Assembly (NCBI GenBank): GCA_016721905.1
Contig: JADKHH010000025.1
Span: forward strand, 148,047-212,046
Direction: 5' to 3'
From: Candidatus Opimibacter skivensis
Lineage (GTDB): Bacteria > Bacteroidota > Bacteroidia > Chitinophagales > Saprospiraceae
DNA: 64,000 nucleotides
The notes beneath the pieces are model-generated. The model worked only from the letters and a program-made list of their open reading frames with translations. It searched no databases and was not told where the DNA came from. The position numbers were made by a program, and so were the translations under genes. The first letter of the stretch is position 1. Each line of letters starts with the position of its first letter. Of this stretch, positions 28,058-36,606 are shown one piece after another.

Positions 28058-28666
28058 TCACATCAGATCCCGAGCCCTTGCGATAGCCTCGGTGCGGGAT
28101 CCGGCATTGAGCTTTATAAAGAGCCTGGAAAGATGGGTTTTAATGGTATTGATGGAAATAAACAATTCTTCAGACATCTGTTGGTTAGTACGTCCGTCAA
28201 ATATCAGTCTGAGGACATCCAGCTCACGGGCTGACAGTGGTTCCTTCAAGCGTTGGTTGATTGAATTAAGATCCCTGGAAGAAGAATGCTTCTGGTGAAA
28301 ATTGTAGATCGCGATTTCCAGTCCGGCGAGCAGATCGCGTTCGGTAAACGGCTTGATGATATACCCTGATGGCTGCGTCAGTTTTGCATTGTGCAGGGTC
28401 TGGTCATCCGCATGGGCGGTGATGTACAGGAATGGAATATGGTGCTGGTCCCTGATCAGTCGGCCGATCTCGATTCCTTCAAAGTGGCCATCCAGGTTGA
28501 TGTCGAGCAAAGCGGCATCAATGGGTTCAGTGAGAAGGTATTTTTCAGCTGATGCTTTTGTAAAGGCGACAGCTCGTACTGTATATTTTGATCCGGACAA
28601 GGCTTCTTTGATCATGGCAGCCACGAGGGCTTCATCTTCTACGATCAGGATATTGATTTGGTTCAC
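28058..28666 (-). CDS. Response regulator, NarL/FixJ type
   Basis: The 202-residue protein has a receiver domain with acidic pair near the start (VEDE), phospho-acceptor Asp55 (LLDINLDG), Thr in YITAHAD and Lys in IIKPF. A C-terminal LuxR-type helix-turn-helix follows (LSARELDVLRLIFDGRTNQQMSEELFIS split by INTIKTHLSRL). It should bind DNA when phosphorylated. It is the last gene of a three-gene operon, 5 nt after a histidine kinase. Confidence 0.93.
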   Translation of the reverse strand: MNQINILIVEDEALVAAMIKEALSGSKYTVRAVAFTKASAEKYLLTEPIDAALLDINLDGHFEGIEIGRLIRDQHHIPFLYITAHADDQTLHNAKLTQPSGYIIKPFTERDLLAGLEIAIYNFHQKHSSSRDLNSINQRLKEPLSARELDVLRLIFDGRTNQQMSEELFISINTIKTHLSRLFIKLNAGSRTEAIARARDLM

Positions 28667-28671
28667 GATTT

Positions 28672-30474
28672 TCAGGCGGCTATTTTTTGAGGAATATGGA
28701 TTTCAATACGGGTTCCTTTTCCGGAATGGGCGGACCAGGTTGCACCGAGACGGTCACATAGGATATTGATCAGTTTAAGTCCAAAATTAGAAGAGGACTC
28801 CACAGAGAAATGCTCCGGAAGGCCCATCCCGTCATCACTGACTTCGAGGTTGATCAAGCCCTCGGTTTGTTCGAGTGATACTTTTATTTCACCACGTCGT
28901 CCATCACGGAAAGCGTACTTCAGTGCATTACTGATCAGCTCATTGATGATCAGGGCGAGCGGGATCACTGTATCGACATCCATCTGCGGGATGTCAATTT
29001 TTTTCAGGATGGTGATCCTGTCTTTCTCGATATTATAGGAGCTGATCAGGTGGTTGAGCAATTTGTCAAGGTAATCCTTGATACTGACGCCGAGTAAGTT
29101 TTCATCCTGGTAGAGGTTCTGGTGGATCATCGCCATCGACTGGACTCTGTTCTGACTCTCCATCAAGGCTTCCTGGGCAGTTGAATCATCAACTGATTTG
29201 CCATGCAGGTAGAGCAGGGCAGAGATCATCTGTAGATTGTTCTTGACACGATGATGAATTTCGCGTAACAGGATATCTTTTTCAGCAAGGGCTTTCGAAA
29301 TAAGTATATTTTTTTCAGCCAGATCTGCATTCGTTCTCGATTTCAGCCGCAACAGGTAAAAGAGGGCGATGGCAAAGATCAGCAAACTCGTTGCGCCAAG
29401 TCCGAAGAGCAGTTTTTGCCGGTTGGATTTTTCGATACGCAGGTTCTTCAATTCATTTTGGGAAGCCAGCATTTGTATTTCCTGGTCTTTTTCCTGGACT
29501 TCATATTCCGTGATCAACTGTGTGATGCGTTCATCTTTTTCTTTGTTGAACATCGAATCCTGTGCGGCTTTAAAATCTTTATAGGCCATCAGTGCTTTTT
29601 TGTAATCGCCTTCTTTTTCAAAAATCAAACTCTCGGTTTGATAGTTATTGGGCAGATTAAAGCGGAAATTATTTTCGGTGCGTATCTGGATGGCCATTGC
29701 ATTATGCGCTTTTGATTCCTCCAGTTGTCCGAGTGCCAGATAGGTATTGGCCAGTGAACTATGGACATTGCCGAGCACATCCGTTGTGTGAAACCGTTTA
29801 TAGGCATCCAGATATTCCAGGTTGAGTGCCTTTGCTTTTTGATAATCGCCTTTCAGCCGGTAGCATTCGGACATATTGGTATTGATGACCGCCAGCATAG
29901 ATGAATCCTGAAGTGCCACATAAAGTAAGCGCGCCTTTTTAAAGTTTTCAAGCGATTCATCATGTCGCACGGCTATATTCAATTGAATACCGATGTTATT
30001 GAGCACATTAGCCATCCACAGCGTATCCTGTAACATGGTAAAATACCGCAGGGCGCTTTGGTAGTAGGAAATGGAGTTTTCCGGTTCTTTCCGGTATTCA
30101 TAAGCCGCTCCGATGTTATTGTGCATCATCGCTATATAGTAGGTGTCTCGAATAGCCGTGAAATAGGGCAGGGCCTCCAGGTAATAGCTGATCGCTTGCC
30201 TGTGGTTTCCATTGTAATAGTGATACATCCCTATAAAGTTTTTCCCTTTTCCCATCTTCAGCGTGTCCCCGGAAAGGATGGCAACAGAATCATAAGCCAG
30301 CGCTACGGGTAGAAAAGTATTGGTTCCCTCTGTCACCTCCTTACGGATGAGATTTTGAAGGGAATCAAATATTTCCTCATGTTGGGCACATATGGATGAA
30401 GACATCGCCAGTAAATACAGCGAGATCGTGATCCGCTTTGACAGGTAGGTATGGAGACTTAAGCTCATGCGCAA
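28672..30474 (-). CDS. TPR-containing sensor histidine kinase (HisKA_2), copy 1
   Basis: The 600-residue protein has a signal peptide, an extracytoplasmic TPR region (about 40-330), a coiled segment, one membrane helix (354-376) and a HisKA_2 kinase. The phospho-His is in REIHHRVKNN (407 or 408), and the ATPase domain has NELISNALKYAF and a GTRIEI end. The kinase half is very close to that of the adjacent upstream kinase (30484-32382), so one arose by duplication, whereas the TPR halves differ strongly. It lies 9 nt after the other kinase and 5 nt before the regulator. Confidence 0.92.
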   Translation of the reverse strand: MRMSLSLHTYLSKRITISLYLLAMSSSICAQHEEIFDSLQNLIRKEVTEGTNTFLPVALAYDSVAILSGDTLKMGKGKNFIGMYHYYNGNHRQAISYYLEALPYFTAIRDTYYIAMMHNNIGAAYEYRKEPENSISYYQSALRYFTMLQDTLWMANVLNNIGIQLNIAVRHDESLENFKKARLLYVALQDSSMLAVINTNMSECYRLKGDYQKAKALNLEYLDAYKRFHTTDVLGNVHSSLANTYLALGQLEESKAHNAMAIQIRTENNFRFNLPNNYQTESLIFEKEGDYKKALMAYKDFKAAQDSMFNKEKDERITQLITEYEVQEKDQEIQMLASQNELKNLRIEKSNRQKLLFGLGATSLLIFAIALFYLLRLKSRTNADLAEKNILISKALAEKDILLREIHHRVKNNLQMISALLYLHGKSVDDSTAQEALMESQNRVQSMAMIHQNLYQDENLLGVSIKDYLDKLLNHLISSYNIEKDRITILKKIDIPQMDVDTVIPLALIINELISNALKYAFRDGRRGEIKVSLEQTEGLINLEVSDDGMGLPEHFSVESSSNFGLKLINILCDRLGATWSAHSGKGTRIEIHIPQKIAA

Positions 30475-30483
30475 TCCATTTTC

Positions 30484-32382
30484 TTAAGCTGCTTTGATTT
30501 GTGGTACAAGCAAGGTCACTGAAGTTCCTTTGTCGGAATTAATATTCAGCGTAGCCCCAAGTCGTTCAGAAAGGATGTGGATCAGTTTAAATCCGAAGTT
30601 TCCACCGTCGGCATTCGTTTCTGGAAAGCCTATACCATTGTCTTTTACTTCCAATTGAATCACTCCATCCACCATCCCGATATTGACATGGATGACACCC
30701 TGGCGACCATCCCTGAAAGCATACTTCAGTGCATTACTGATCAGTTCATTGATGATAAGGGCCAGGGGAATGACCGTGTCCACATCCAGGTGTTGGATTT
30801 CAATTCGTTTGTAGATTTCAATCCGGTCCTTTTCAATATTGTAGGAATCGATCAGGTGATGGATCAGCTTGTCCAGGTATTCCTGGACACCAACACCCAG
30901 CAGGTTTTCCTGTTGATAAAGATTTTGATGAATGATGGCCATGGACTGCACGCGATTCTGACTTTCCATCAGTGCGGCCTGCGCAGGTGTGTCATCGAGC
31001 GATTTTCCGTGCAGGTAGAGTAGGGCGGAGATCATCTGCAGGTTGTTTTTGACGCGATGATGTATTTCACGAAGGAGGATATCCTTCTCTTGCAAGGCCT
31101 TGGAAACAACCTGGTTTTTCTCTTCAAGTAATTTGTTGGATTTGATTTTTGTCCGGAACGCGTAGTAACTCAACCCGGATATGAGGAGGGCCCCAAGTAG
31201 TCCAAAACTCAGAAATTGCTGCTTCTTTTTAGCGGTCCCCAGGCGCAGAGATGTTTCAGCAAGCTGTTTTTCTTTTTCTGCTGTTTCATACTTGATATTT
31301 AACTCGCCCAATTGTTTTTGTTTCTCTATATCAAGGAGTGTATCCCTGAGGACATACATGTATTCATATTGCGTATAAGCATTTTTATAGTCGCCTTGCG
31401 CGAGATAGGCTTTTTGGAGGGCCAGATGTCCGTTATATTTCAGAAACGGGACATTAATTGTATCCGTGTAGGCCATCATGGTTTTCAGAAGGGCTATGGC
31501 TTCAGCATATTTTTTTTCTTCAAGATAGGATTGACCAATGCGGTAATAGGAGTCACAGGTGGAAAATAGACTCCTGTTTTTAAGATGATATGGAAGGAAT
31601 TTATAAATGGTCTGCCTTTGTTCTTCCGGGGATTGCCCAAATTGCATCATCATACTATGTTCGGCATTCAGAATATTTTGTCCCATCCCTTGCTTGATAG
31701 AGAGGTATTCATTCCTGAGCCTGGAGTACAAATCAAATTCGTTCCTCATCTTACATACTTCCATGAACATATACAGCAGGTAGAGAATATCCTTTGGCTT
31801 ATTTTCCAACCTAAGATACTCCAGCGACTTCTCGTAATGCATTTTGGACATGGGCCAGTTATCTATCAGGTCATACAACCCGCCGAGGTAATGATGGGGC
31901 AACCATTTCAGATATTCTTCTCCTTTGGCTTCCTTGTTTTGTAGCAGTAGGGTCCAATAATAGGAAGCGGAATCATACCTGGTGGCTCGCATGTGATACC
32001 TGCCCAGGAGAATATACATTTGGTCGAGTTCATTTTGGCGGCCGGTCTGCTTAACCCGCAAATAAGCCTTGTGGACAAGAGCAAGGGCTTTTTGATTTTC
32101 TCCTTGTATTTCCAGCAGTGAACTGGATCGCTCGTATACTTTAATATAAAGGCTGTCATACCCTGTTGTGGGAAGGCTATGTCGTCCTGCTGAATAGAAA
32201 TATTCAGCACTGTCCTGCTTAGTATAGAAATAATAGTCCCCAAGTGTCAGTGCAAGAGTGATCTTCTTCTCCAGATCGGTGGACCCATCATATGCCTTGC
32301 GTAGTGAATCAACGTTGCTTTCCTCGGCCATCAGGCTGAGGGAAAACCACAACAGCAAAGCGAACATGGCAATGTAACGCAT
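30484..32382 (-). CDS. TPR-containing sensor histidine kinase (HisKA_2), copy 2
   Basis: The 632-residue protein has the same architecture as its neighbour: signal peptide, TPR-like sensor region, single membrane helix, then REIHHRVKNN and NELISNALKYAF kinase motifs ending GTSVTLL. It is first in the operon kinase-kinase-regulator on the minus strand. The sensor half is diverged from copy 1, suggesting that two inputs act on one regulator. The signal is unknown. Confidence 0.92.
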   Translation of the reverse strand: MRYIAMFALLLWFSLSLMAEESNVDSLRKAYDGSTDLEKKITLALTLGDYYFYTKQDSAEYFYSAGRHSLPTTGYDSLYIKVYERSSSLLEIQGENQKALALVHKAYLRVKQTGRQNELDQMYILLGRYHMRATRYDSASYYWTLLLQNKEAKGEEYLKWLPHHYLGGLYDLIDNWPMSKMHYEKSLEYLRLENKPKDILYLLYMFMEVCKMRNEFDLYSRLRNEYLSIKQGMGQNILNAEHSMMMQFGQSPEEQRQTIYKFLPYHLKNRSLFSTCDSYYRIGQSYLEEKKYAEAIALLKTMMAYTDTINVPFLKYNGHLALQKAYLAQGDYKNAYTQYEYMYVLRDTLLDIEKQKQLGELNIKYETAEKEKQLAETSLRLGTAKKKQQFLSFGLLGALLISGLSYYAFRTKIKSNKLLEEKNQVVSKALQEKDILLREIHHRVKNNLQMISALLYLHGKSLDDTPAQAALMESQNRVQSMAIIHQNLYQQENLLGVGVQEYLDKLIHHLIDSYNIEKDRIEIYKRIEIQHLDVDTVIPLALIINELISNALKYAFRDGRQGVIHVNIGMVDGVIQLEVKDNGIGFPETNADGGNFGFKLIHILSERLGATLNINSDKGTSVTLLVPQIKAA

Positions 32383-32594
32383 AGACGATTTGTATTTTTT
32401 TCCAAATTACCAGACTTATCCCAATTATCAAATGCAATGGGCACAAACCAGTCATGAACGAATGGTTAAAAAGTTAAAGTTCGACCTTGAACTGGCTGGT
32501 CGGGTCATCCTTTCAGGTGATTTTGCAAAGCGGGCTTATGGAAGTATTAATTAGCCTGTTATATGGCTCCTCAGCATCGTTAAATTGCATCATG

Positions 32595-32602
32595 TATCTT
32601 TG
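32595..32602 (+). promoter_or_regulatory. TAnnTTTG box 6 nt before a start codon
   Basis: TATCTTTG followed by CGGGCT and ATG 32609. If used as -7, transcription would begin at or next to the start codon, giving a leaderless mRNA. No good -33 element is visible. Confidence 0.4.
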
Positions 32603-32608
32603 CGGGCT

Positions 32609-32971
32609 ATGGAAGACTGGCAGCAGGAATTTGAATGGTTGAGGGTGCGCCACTGGGTTAAGGACCGGTTTGGCCGAAAGGAGCTGCCCGATCTCAATGC
32701 AGTCTTATACCTGATCGGTATGCAGGAGCTTGGGAAAAGGCAGGAAAAGTTTACCAAAGAGGAAAAACAGGATCTCATGCATCTGGCGATCTGTCACCTG
32801 CTGTCAGAGGATGGATATTTCGAATTTGAAGGTATCGATGCGGATGGCTGGCCACATTGGAAACCCTTAATGCCGCTTGATATTAAGGGATTGCATGCCC
32901 AGGAGCAATTACTGCAACGAAAAGTAATCGCATATTTTGCACCTTTGCTGTCCAATCCAGAAAATAACTGA
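32609..32971 (+). CDS. Conserved small protein of unknown function
   Basis: The 120-residue protein begins MEDWQQEFEWLRVRHWVKDRF (written here as two parts by sense) and is acidic and helical, with Leu- and Trp-rich segments such as DADGWPHWKPL near the C-terminus. There is no signal peptide or membrane helix. I chose ATG 32609 over 32585 because a promoter-like box overlaps the longer version. It lies 2 nt before the first cyclophilin gene and may be co-transcribed with it. I do not recognise a domain. Confidence 0.65.
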   Translation: MEDWQQEFEWLRVRHWVKDRFGRKELPDLNAVLYLIGMQELGKRQEKFTKEEKQDLMHLAICHLLSEDGYFEFEGIDADGWPHWKPLMPLDIKGLHAQEQLLQRKVIAYFAPLLSNPENN

Positions 32972-32973
32972 TC

Positions 32974-33621
32974 ATGTTTCAGCAACTTAAATCCCTCTTT
33001 GTCACCGGGTTAGTTTGTGCAGCCTTGTTGGCTTCCGGATGCAAAGAGAAAGAATACCAGGCAGTTATATCCACCGAATACGGGGATATAACGGTCCTGC
33101 TCTATAACAGCACACCAAAACACAGGGATAATTTTGTCAAGCTGGTGAAGGAAGGATTTTACAATGACTTGTTGTTTCACAGAGTCATTGAAAGTTTTAT
33201 GATCCAGGGCGGTGATCCTGACTCCAAAAATGCTCCTGCAGGTACCAGGCTTGGCAGCGGAACGGTCGGGTATGAAATCGATGCCGAAATCGGTTCACCA
33301 CACATCAGAGGCGCACTGGCTGCAGCAAGGACACCTAATAAATTAAAAAAATCCTCCGGAAGCCAGTTTTATATTGTGACCGGCAAACAGGTATCAGCCC
33401 AGGAATTAATGACGGCCGAACTCTCCAAGAAAATAAAATACAATGATGTCCAGAAACAACTTTATCTGGACCAGGGCGGTTATCCTAACCTGGATATGGA
33501 ATATACTGTGTTCGGCGAAGTGCTCTCCGGTATGGAGGTTGCAGATAAAATCAGTAAACTTGAAAAAGATCAGATGGATCGTCCGGTAAAGGATGTCCGC
33601 ATGACTATAAAACTAAAATAA
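32974..33621 (+). CDS. Cyclophilin-type peptidylprolyl isomerase lipoprotein
   Basis: The 215-residue protein has a lipoprotein signal (LLASGC, Cys23) and a cyclophilin domain with FHRVIESFMIQGGDP, GSQFYIV and a VFGEVLSGMEVADKI end. It contains the insert KKIKYNDVQKQLYLDQGG, also present in the next gene. It catalyses proline cis-trans isomerisation in the periplasm or on a membrane surface. The TAA stop overlaps the ATG of the next gene by one base (TAATG), so translation is probably coupled. Confidence 0.92.
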   Translation: MFQQLKSLFVTGLVCAALLASGCKEKEYQAVISTEYGDITVLLYNSTPKHRDNFVKLVKEGFYNDLLFHRVIESFMIQGGDPDSKNAPAGTRLGSGTVGYEIDAEIGSPHIRGALAAARTPNKLKKSSGSQFYIVTGKQVSAQELMTAELSKKIKYNDVQKQLYLDQGGYPNLDMEYTVFGEVLSGMEVADKISKLEKDQMDRPVKDVRMTIKLK

Positions 33622-34511
33622 TGAAACAAAGAACCTTAATTCTATTGACGCTCTCCTTCGCAGGGTTTACGGCCTGCATGAATCCACTGGCGAGATTCAC
33701 GATGAGCGCCCAGCACGCGGAAGCGCCGGCCTCAGTTGATTTTAACAATACATCAGAAGGCGCTGATACCTACGTCTGGGATTTTGGAGATGGTGTGCAG
33801 TCCACAGATTCCACCACTACTCACCGGTATACCCATGCCGGAAAATATGATGTTACACTCAAAGCAATCAAAGGAAAAAAAACCAATACCATGACACAAT
33901 CCATAGTGATAGATCCTCCTTCTAAATGCCTCATTGAAATCACGACTGATTTTGGTGTCATGATGGCGGAATTGTATGATGCCACTCCACAACATCGGGA
34001 CAATTTTCTCAAGCTTGCCGGAGAAGGATATTATGACGGACTCCTGTTCCATAGAGTCATTGATGGATTTATGATCCAGGGAGGTGATCCCAACTCACGC
34101 AATGCAGCACCCGGTGCAGCTTTAGGTTCAGGAGGTCCGGGATACCAGGTGCCTGGTGAATTTGTCGACAGCCTTGTTCACATCCGAGGTGCTATAGCAG
34201 CGGCGAGGACCGGTGATGGTGTCAATCCTGAGCGTAAATCATCCGGTTCCCAGTTTTATATCGTGCAGGGAACGGCAGTAGACGCAAGTATGCTGGACAT
34301 GCTTGAAAAGAGAAAAGGGTTTAAATATTCAGAGGAGCAACGCGCCGCTTACCTTGAGCATGGTGGCACTCCATTCCTTGACAGGGACTACTCCGTTTAT
34401 GGCAGAGTGATTTCCGGTTTTGATGTCCTTGATCAGATAGCCAGGGCGCCTAAAGATGCCCGTGACCGGCCAACAAAGGATATCAAGATGACTGTAAAGG
34501 TAATCCGGTAG
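33621..34511 (+). CDS. PKD domain-cyclophilin fusion lipoprotein
   Basis: The 296-residue protein has a signal with a Cys (FTACMNP, C19), a PKD-type beta sandwich (about 28-100, with YVWDFGDG and THRYTHAGKYDVTL), and a cyclophilin domain from about 104 (FHRVIDGFMIQGGDP, GSQFYIV, YGRVISGFDVLDQI). The PKD module probably binds polysaccharide or protein and targets the isomerase. It is paralogous to the preceding gene. The chaperone substrate is unknown; T9SS cargo is one possibility. Confidence 0.88.
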   Translation: MKQRTLILLTLSFAGFTACMNPLARFTMSAQHAEAPASVDFNNTSEGADTYVWDFGDGVQSTDSTTTHRYTHAGKYDVTLKAIKGKKTNTMTQSIVIDPPSKCLIEITTDFGVMMAELYDATPQHRDNFLKLAGEGYYDGLLFHRVIDGFMIQGGDPNSRNAAPGAALGSGGPGYQVPGEFVDSLVHIRGAIAAARTGDGVNPERKSSGSQFYIVQGTAVDASMLDMLEKRKGFKYSEEQRAAYLEHGGTPFLDRDYSVYGRVISGFDVLDQIARAPKDARDRPTKDIKMTVKVIR

Positions 34512-34516
34512 TATCT

Positions 34517-35281
34517 GTGAAGGCCCCTGCACTCGGTATAGACATTGGTGGATCCGGCATTAAGTTTGGGTTGATTGATGTGGACAAAGGCGAAATGATC
34601 GGTGATCGTGTGAAGATTGATACACCTAAGCCTTCGACACCAGATGCCGTAGCAGCGGCCATTCGTGATGCTATCCTGCAACTCAACTGGAAAGGAGATA
34701 AAATTGGTGTTGGATTCCCGGCTATCATCGTAGATGGTGTATCACTATCAGCTGCCAATATTGATAAAGCATGGATCGGCACTAACGTAGAGGAGTTGTT
34801 GCATAGCTATACCGGCCATAAGTATTACGTCATCAATGATGCGGATGCAGCAGGTGTTGCTGAACGAATGTATGGCAGGATCAATCACATAAAAGGAACA
34901 GTCCTCCTGCTCACGTTAGGCACAGGTATCGGTTCAGCTTTATTTTATGATGGCATACTGATTCCGAATACGGAATTTGGCCACATCCAATACAAAGGGG
35001 ATATCGCTGAAAATTGGGTCAGTAATCGCGCACGCAAAGAGCGTAGTCTGGATTATGATACCTGGGCAAAGGAGTTGTCCGAGTTCCTCGATTATATGAT
35101 CCTGATGGTGTCTCCACGACTGATTGTATTAGGAGGCGGTATCAGTTTCAGGTTTGACGAATTTGCACATCACTTCAATCACCTGCGTACCCCGGTCGTC
35201 AATGCTACTGCTTATAATGATGCAGGGATCATTGGTGCAGCCATTGCTGCTCATCCGGAACTGATGGAGCCTTTTGTTTAA
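34517..35281 (+). CDS. ROK-family sugar kinase, polyphosphate glucokinase-like
   Basis: The 254-residue protein has the ROK phosphate-1 motif GIDIGGSGIKFGLID, a NDADAAG active-site block, the second phosphate motif LTLGTGIGSAL and EFGHIQ. Its compact length and GSGIK form match PpgK-type polyphosphate/ATP glucokinases. It probably phosphorylates glucose. It starts with GTG 5 nt after the PKD-cyclophilin stop. The TAA stop is followed at once by a heptamer array. Confidence 0.82.
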   Translation: MKAPALGIDIGGSGIKFGLIDVDKGEMIGDRVKIDTPKPSTPDAVAAAIRDAILQLNWKGDKIGVGFPAIIVDGVSLSAANIDKAWIGTNVEELLHSYTGHKYYVINDADAAGVAERMYGRINHIKGTVLLLTLGTGIGSALFYDGILIPNTEFGHIQYKGDIAENWVSNRARKERSLDYDTWAKELSEFLDYMILMVSPRLIVLGGGISFRFDEFAHHFNHLRTPVVNATAYNDAGIIGAAIAAHPELMEPFV

Positions 35282-35316
35282 AATAGGATACAGGAAATAG
35301 GAGATAGGAAGCAGGG
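35282..35316. repeat. xxYAGGA heptamer array starting right after a stop codon
   Basis: Directly after TAA the sequence divides into AATAGGA, TACAGGA, AATAGGA, GATAGGA and AGCAGGG, five 7-mers with no spacer. The gap to 35570 otherwise consists of further repeats. Confidence 0.8.
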
Positions 35317-35324
35317 AAAAAGTG

Positions 35325-35372
35325 ATGCTTCGACCTGCATACCCTCAACCTCGGGCTACAGCTCAGCAACCA
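35325..35372. repeat. Inverted copy of the GCTGAGC...AGGTCGAAGC module
   Basis: This segment carries ATGCTTCGACCTGC and GCTACAGCTCAGCAACC with a variable centre. The reverse complement, with a different centre, is at 38093-38136. The two copies face each other across the lytic transglycosylase and DASS transporter genes. Confidence 0.75.
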
Positions 35373-35415
35373 AGTGAAAAGTGAAAAAGGCTAAGGCGAA
35401 GGTGCGCCCTGGTAG

Positions 35416-35570
35416 AATCTTTGCTGCGCTCGAACTGCTGACTGAATACAGTTTACTGAATACTAAATACTGCTTACTGAATACTGCTTTCGCTACAAAT
35501 GCCGTGCATTTGGCGGGATCTTCGCTGCGCTCGAACTGCCGACTGAAAACTGCCGACTGAAAACTGCCCA
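35416..35570. repeat. Composite repeat: CTGCGCTCGAACTG module and CTGAAAA/CTGCCGA heptamers
   Basis: The module ATCTTYGCTGCGCTCGAACTG occurs twice (35419 and 35519 regions), each time followed by heptamers. The second array is CTGCCGA, CTGAAAA, CTGCCGA, CTGAAAA, CTGCCCA (35536-35570) and runs straight into CTA, the TAG stop of the minus-strand lytic transglycosylase. On that strand it reads TAG followed by NNNNCAG units. Confidence 0.85.
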
Positions 35571-36488
35571 CTACTTTTTCGGTACCCGTATCTCGTATCT
35601 TTTACCACTCTTATTCGTTAGCAATGATCCGATCAGCCATGGATTGTACACCTTCAGCATCCTGTAACTCGTGCCATGCTTTACGGCAAGATCGGCGAGA
35701 TTCGGAAGAGGCTCCTCGACATGTATGGAATAGTAATCACTGTATGGGGGATAGAGATGGTCTTCATCGACAAAGAAACCAAACTGCTCAGGGTCATTCA
35801 TAATCTCCTTGATAGAGATAATTCTGAAGAGGTACCTGGACGTTTCCTCGTTGAGGTTTAAATCATAAAAGGAGTTCGCTCTTTGGTCGGTGATTCGTTT
35901 GCTCAGGATGGTTTCACCCATGTTATATGCTGCCGCTGCCATCGTCCAGGAGCCAAATCGTTTTTTCAAGTGAAGGATAAACTTGCAGGCGGCTTCGGTA
36001 GATTTTTCTACATGGTATCGTTCATCCACTTCGGCATTGATTTCGAGGCCATAAGCCTTGCCGGCAGGTTCCATAAACTGCCATAGTCCTTTGGCGCCAG
36101 CAGGTGATGTAGCCATGCGAAGGTTGCTTTCGGCCACACACAGGTATTTGAAATCTTCCGGTATGCCATACTGCTCAAGGATGGGTTCAATCACTGAAAA
36201 GTATCGGTTGGCCAGTTTGATATTCAACAGCAATGCTGAGTGCAGATAGGTGTTGATGATCAATTCGCGATCCAGTCGTTCCAGTGCATCAAAATTGTCA
36301 ACGGGAATCGATTCACCTGCGAAGGAGAATGGTTTGTCCAGGTCAAAACTGGCAATGTGTTGCTGTAAGCCAGGTGAGACATTTGTAGTGTCAGGCTGGA
36401 TGGTCTCTTTGTCGTGAAAAGAACTAAAGATCACCAGGCAGCAGAAGCCTACGAGCACGGAGGCAAAAGCAAACAATTTCTTTTCCAT
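35571..36488 (-). CDS. Lytic transglycosylase with C-terminal LysM-like module
   Basis: The 305-residue protein has an N-terminal membrane/signal segment, an SLT domain with the catalytic Glu in CVAESNLRMATSPAGAKGLWQF, AAAAYNMGE and a YLFRIISIKEI end. A LysM-like tail follows (LADLAVKHGTSYRMLKVYNPWL). It cleaves peptidoglycan glycan strands in the periplasm, like MltD. It is alone on its strand; the stop codon touches a heptamer array. Confidence 0.9.
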   Translation of the reverse strand: MEKKLFAFASVLVGFCCLVIFSSFHDKETIQPDTTNVSPGLQQHIASFDLDKPFSFAGESIPVDNFDALERLDRELIINTYLHSALLLNIKLANRYFSVIEPILEQYGIPEDFKYLCVAESNLRMATSPAGAKGLWQFMEPAGKAYGLEINAEVDERYHVEKSTEAACKFILHLKKRFGSWTMAAAAYNMGETILSKRITDQRANSFYDLNLNEETSRYLFRIISIKEIMNDPEQFGFFVDEDHLYPPYSDYYSIHVEEPLPNLADLAVKHGTSYRMLKVYNPWLIGSLLTNKSGKRYEIRVPKK

Positions 36489-36606
36489 AGAATAAAGATC
36501 GGTTAATCAATCAGTACCACAAACCTGTCCTGATTTTAGTTTAACGTTTAAAGTTCCGCTACGGTGTACCTCCGATGTCCCTGACTGTAGTAGTTTAGGC
36601 CTGCAT

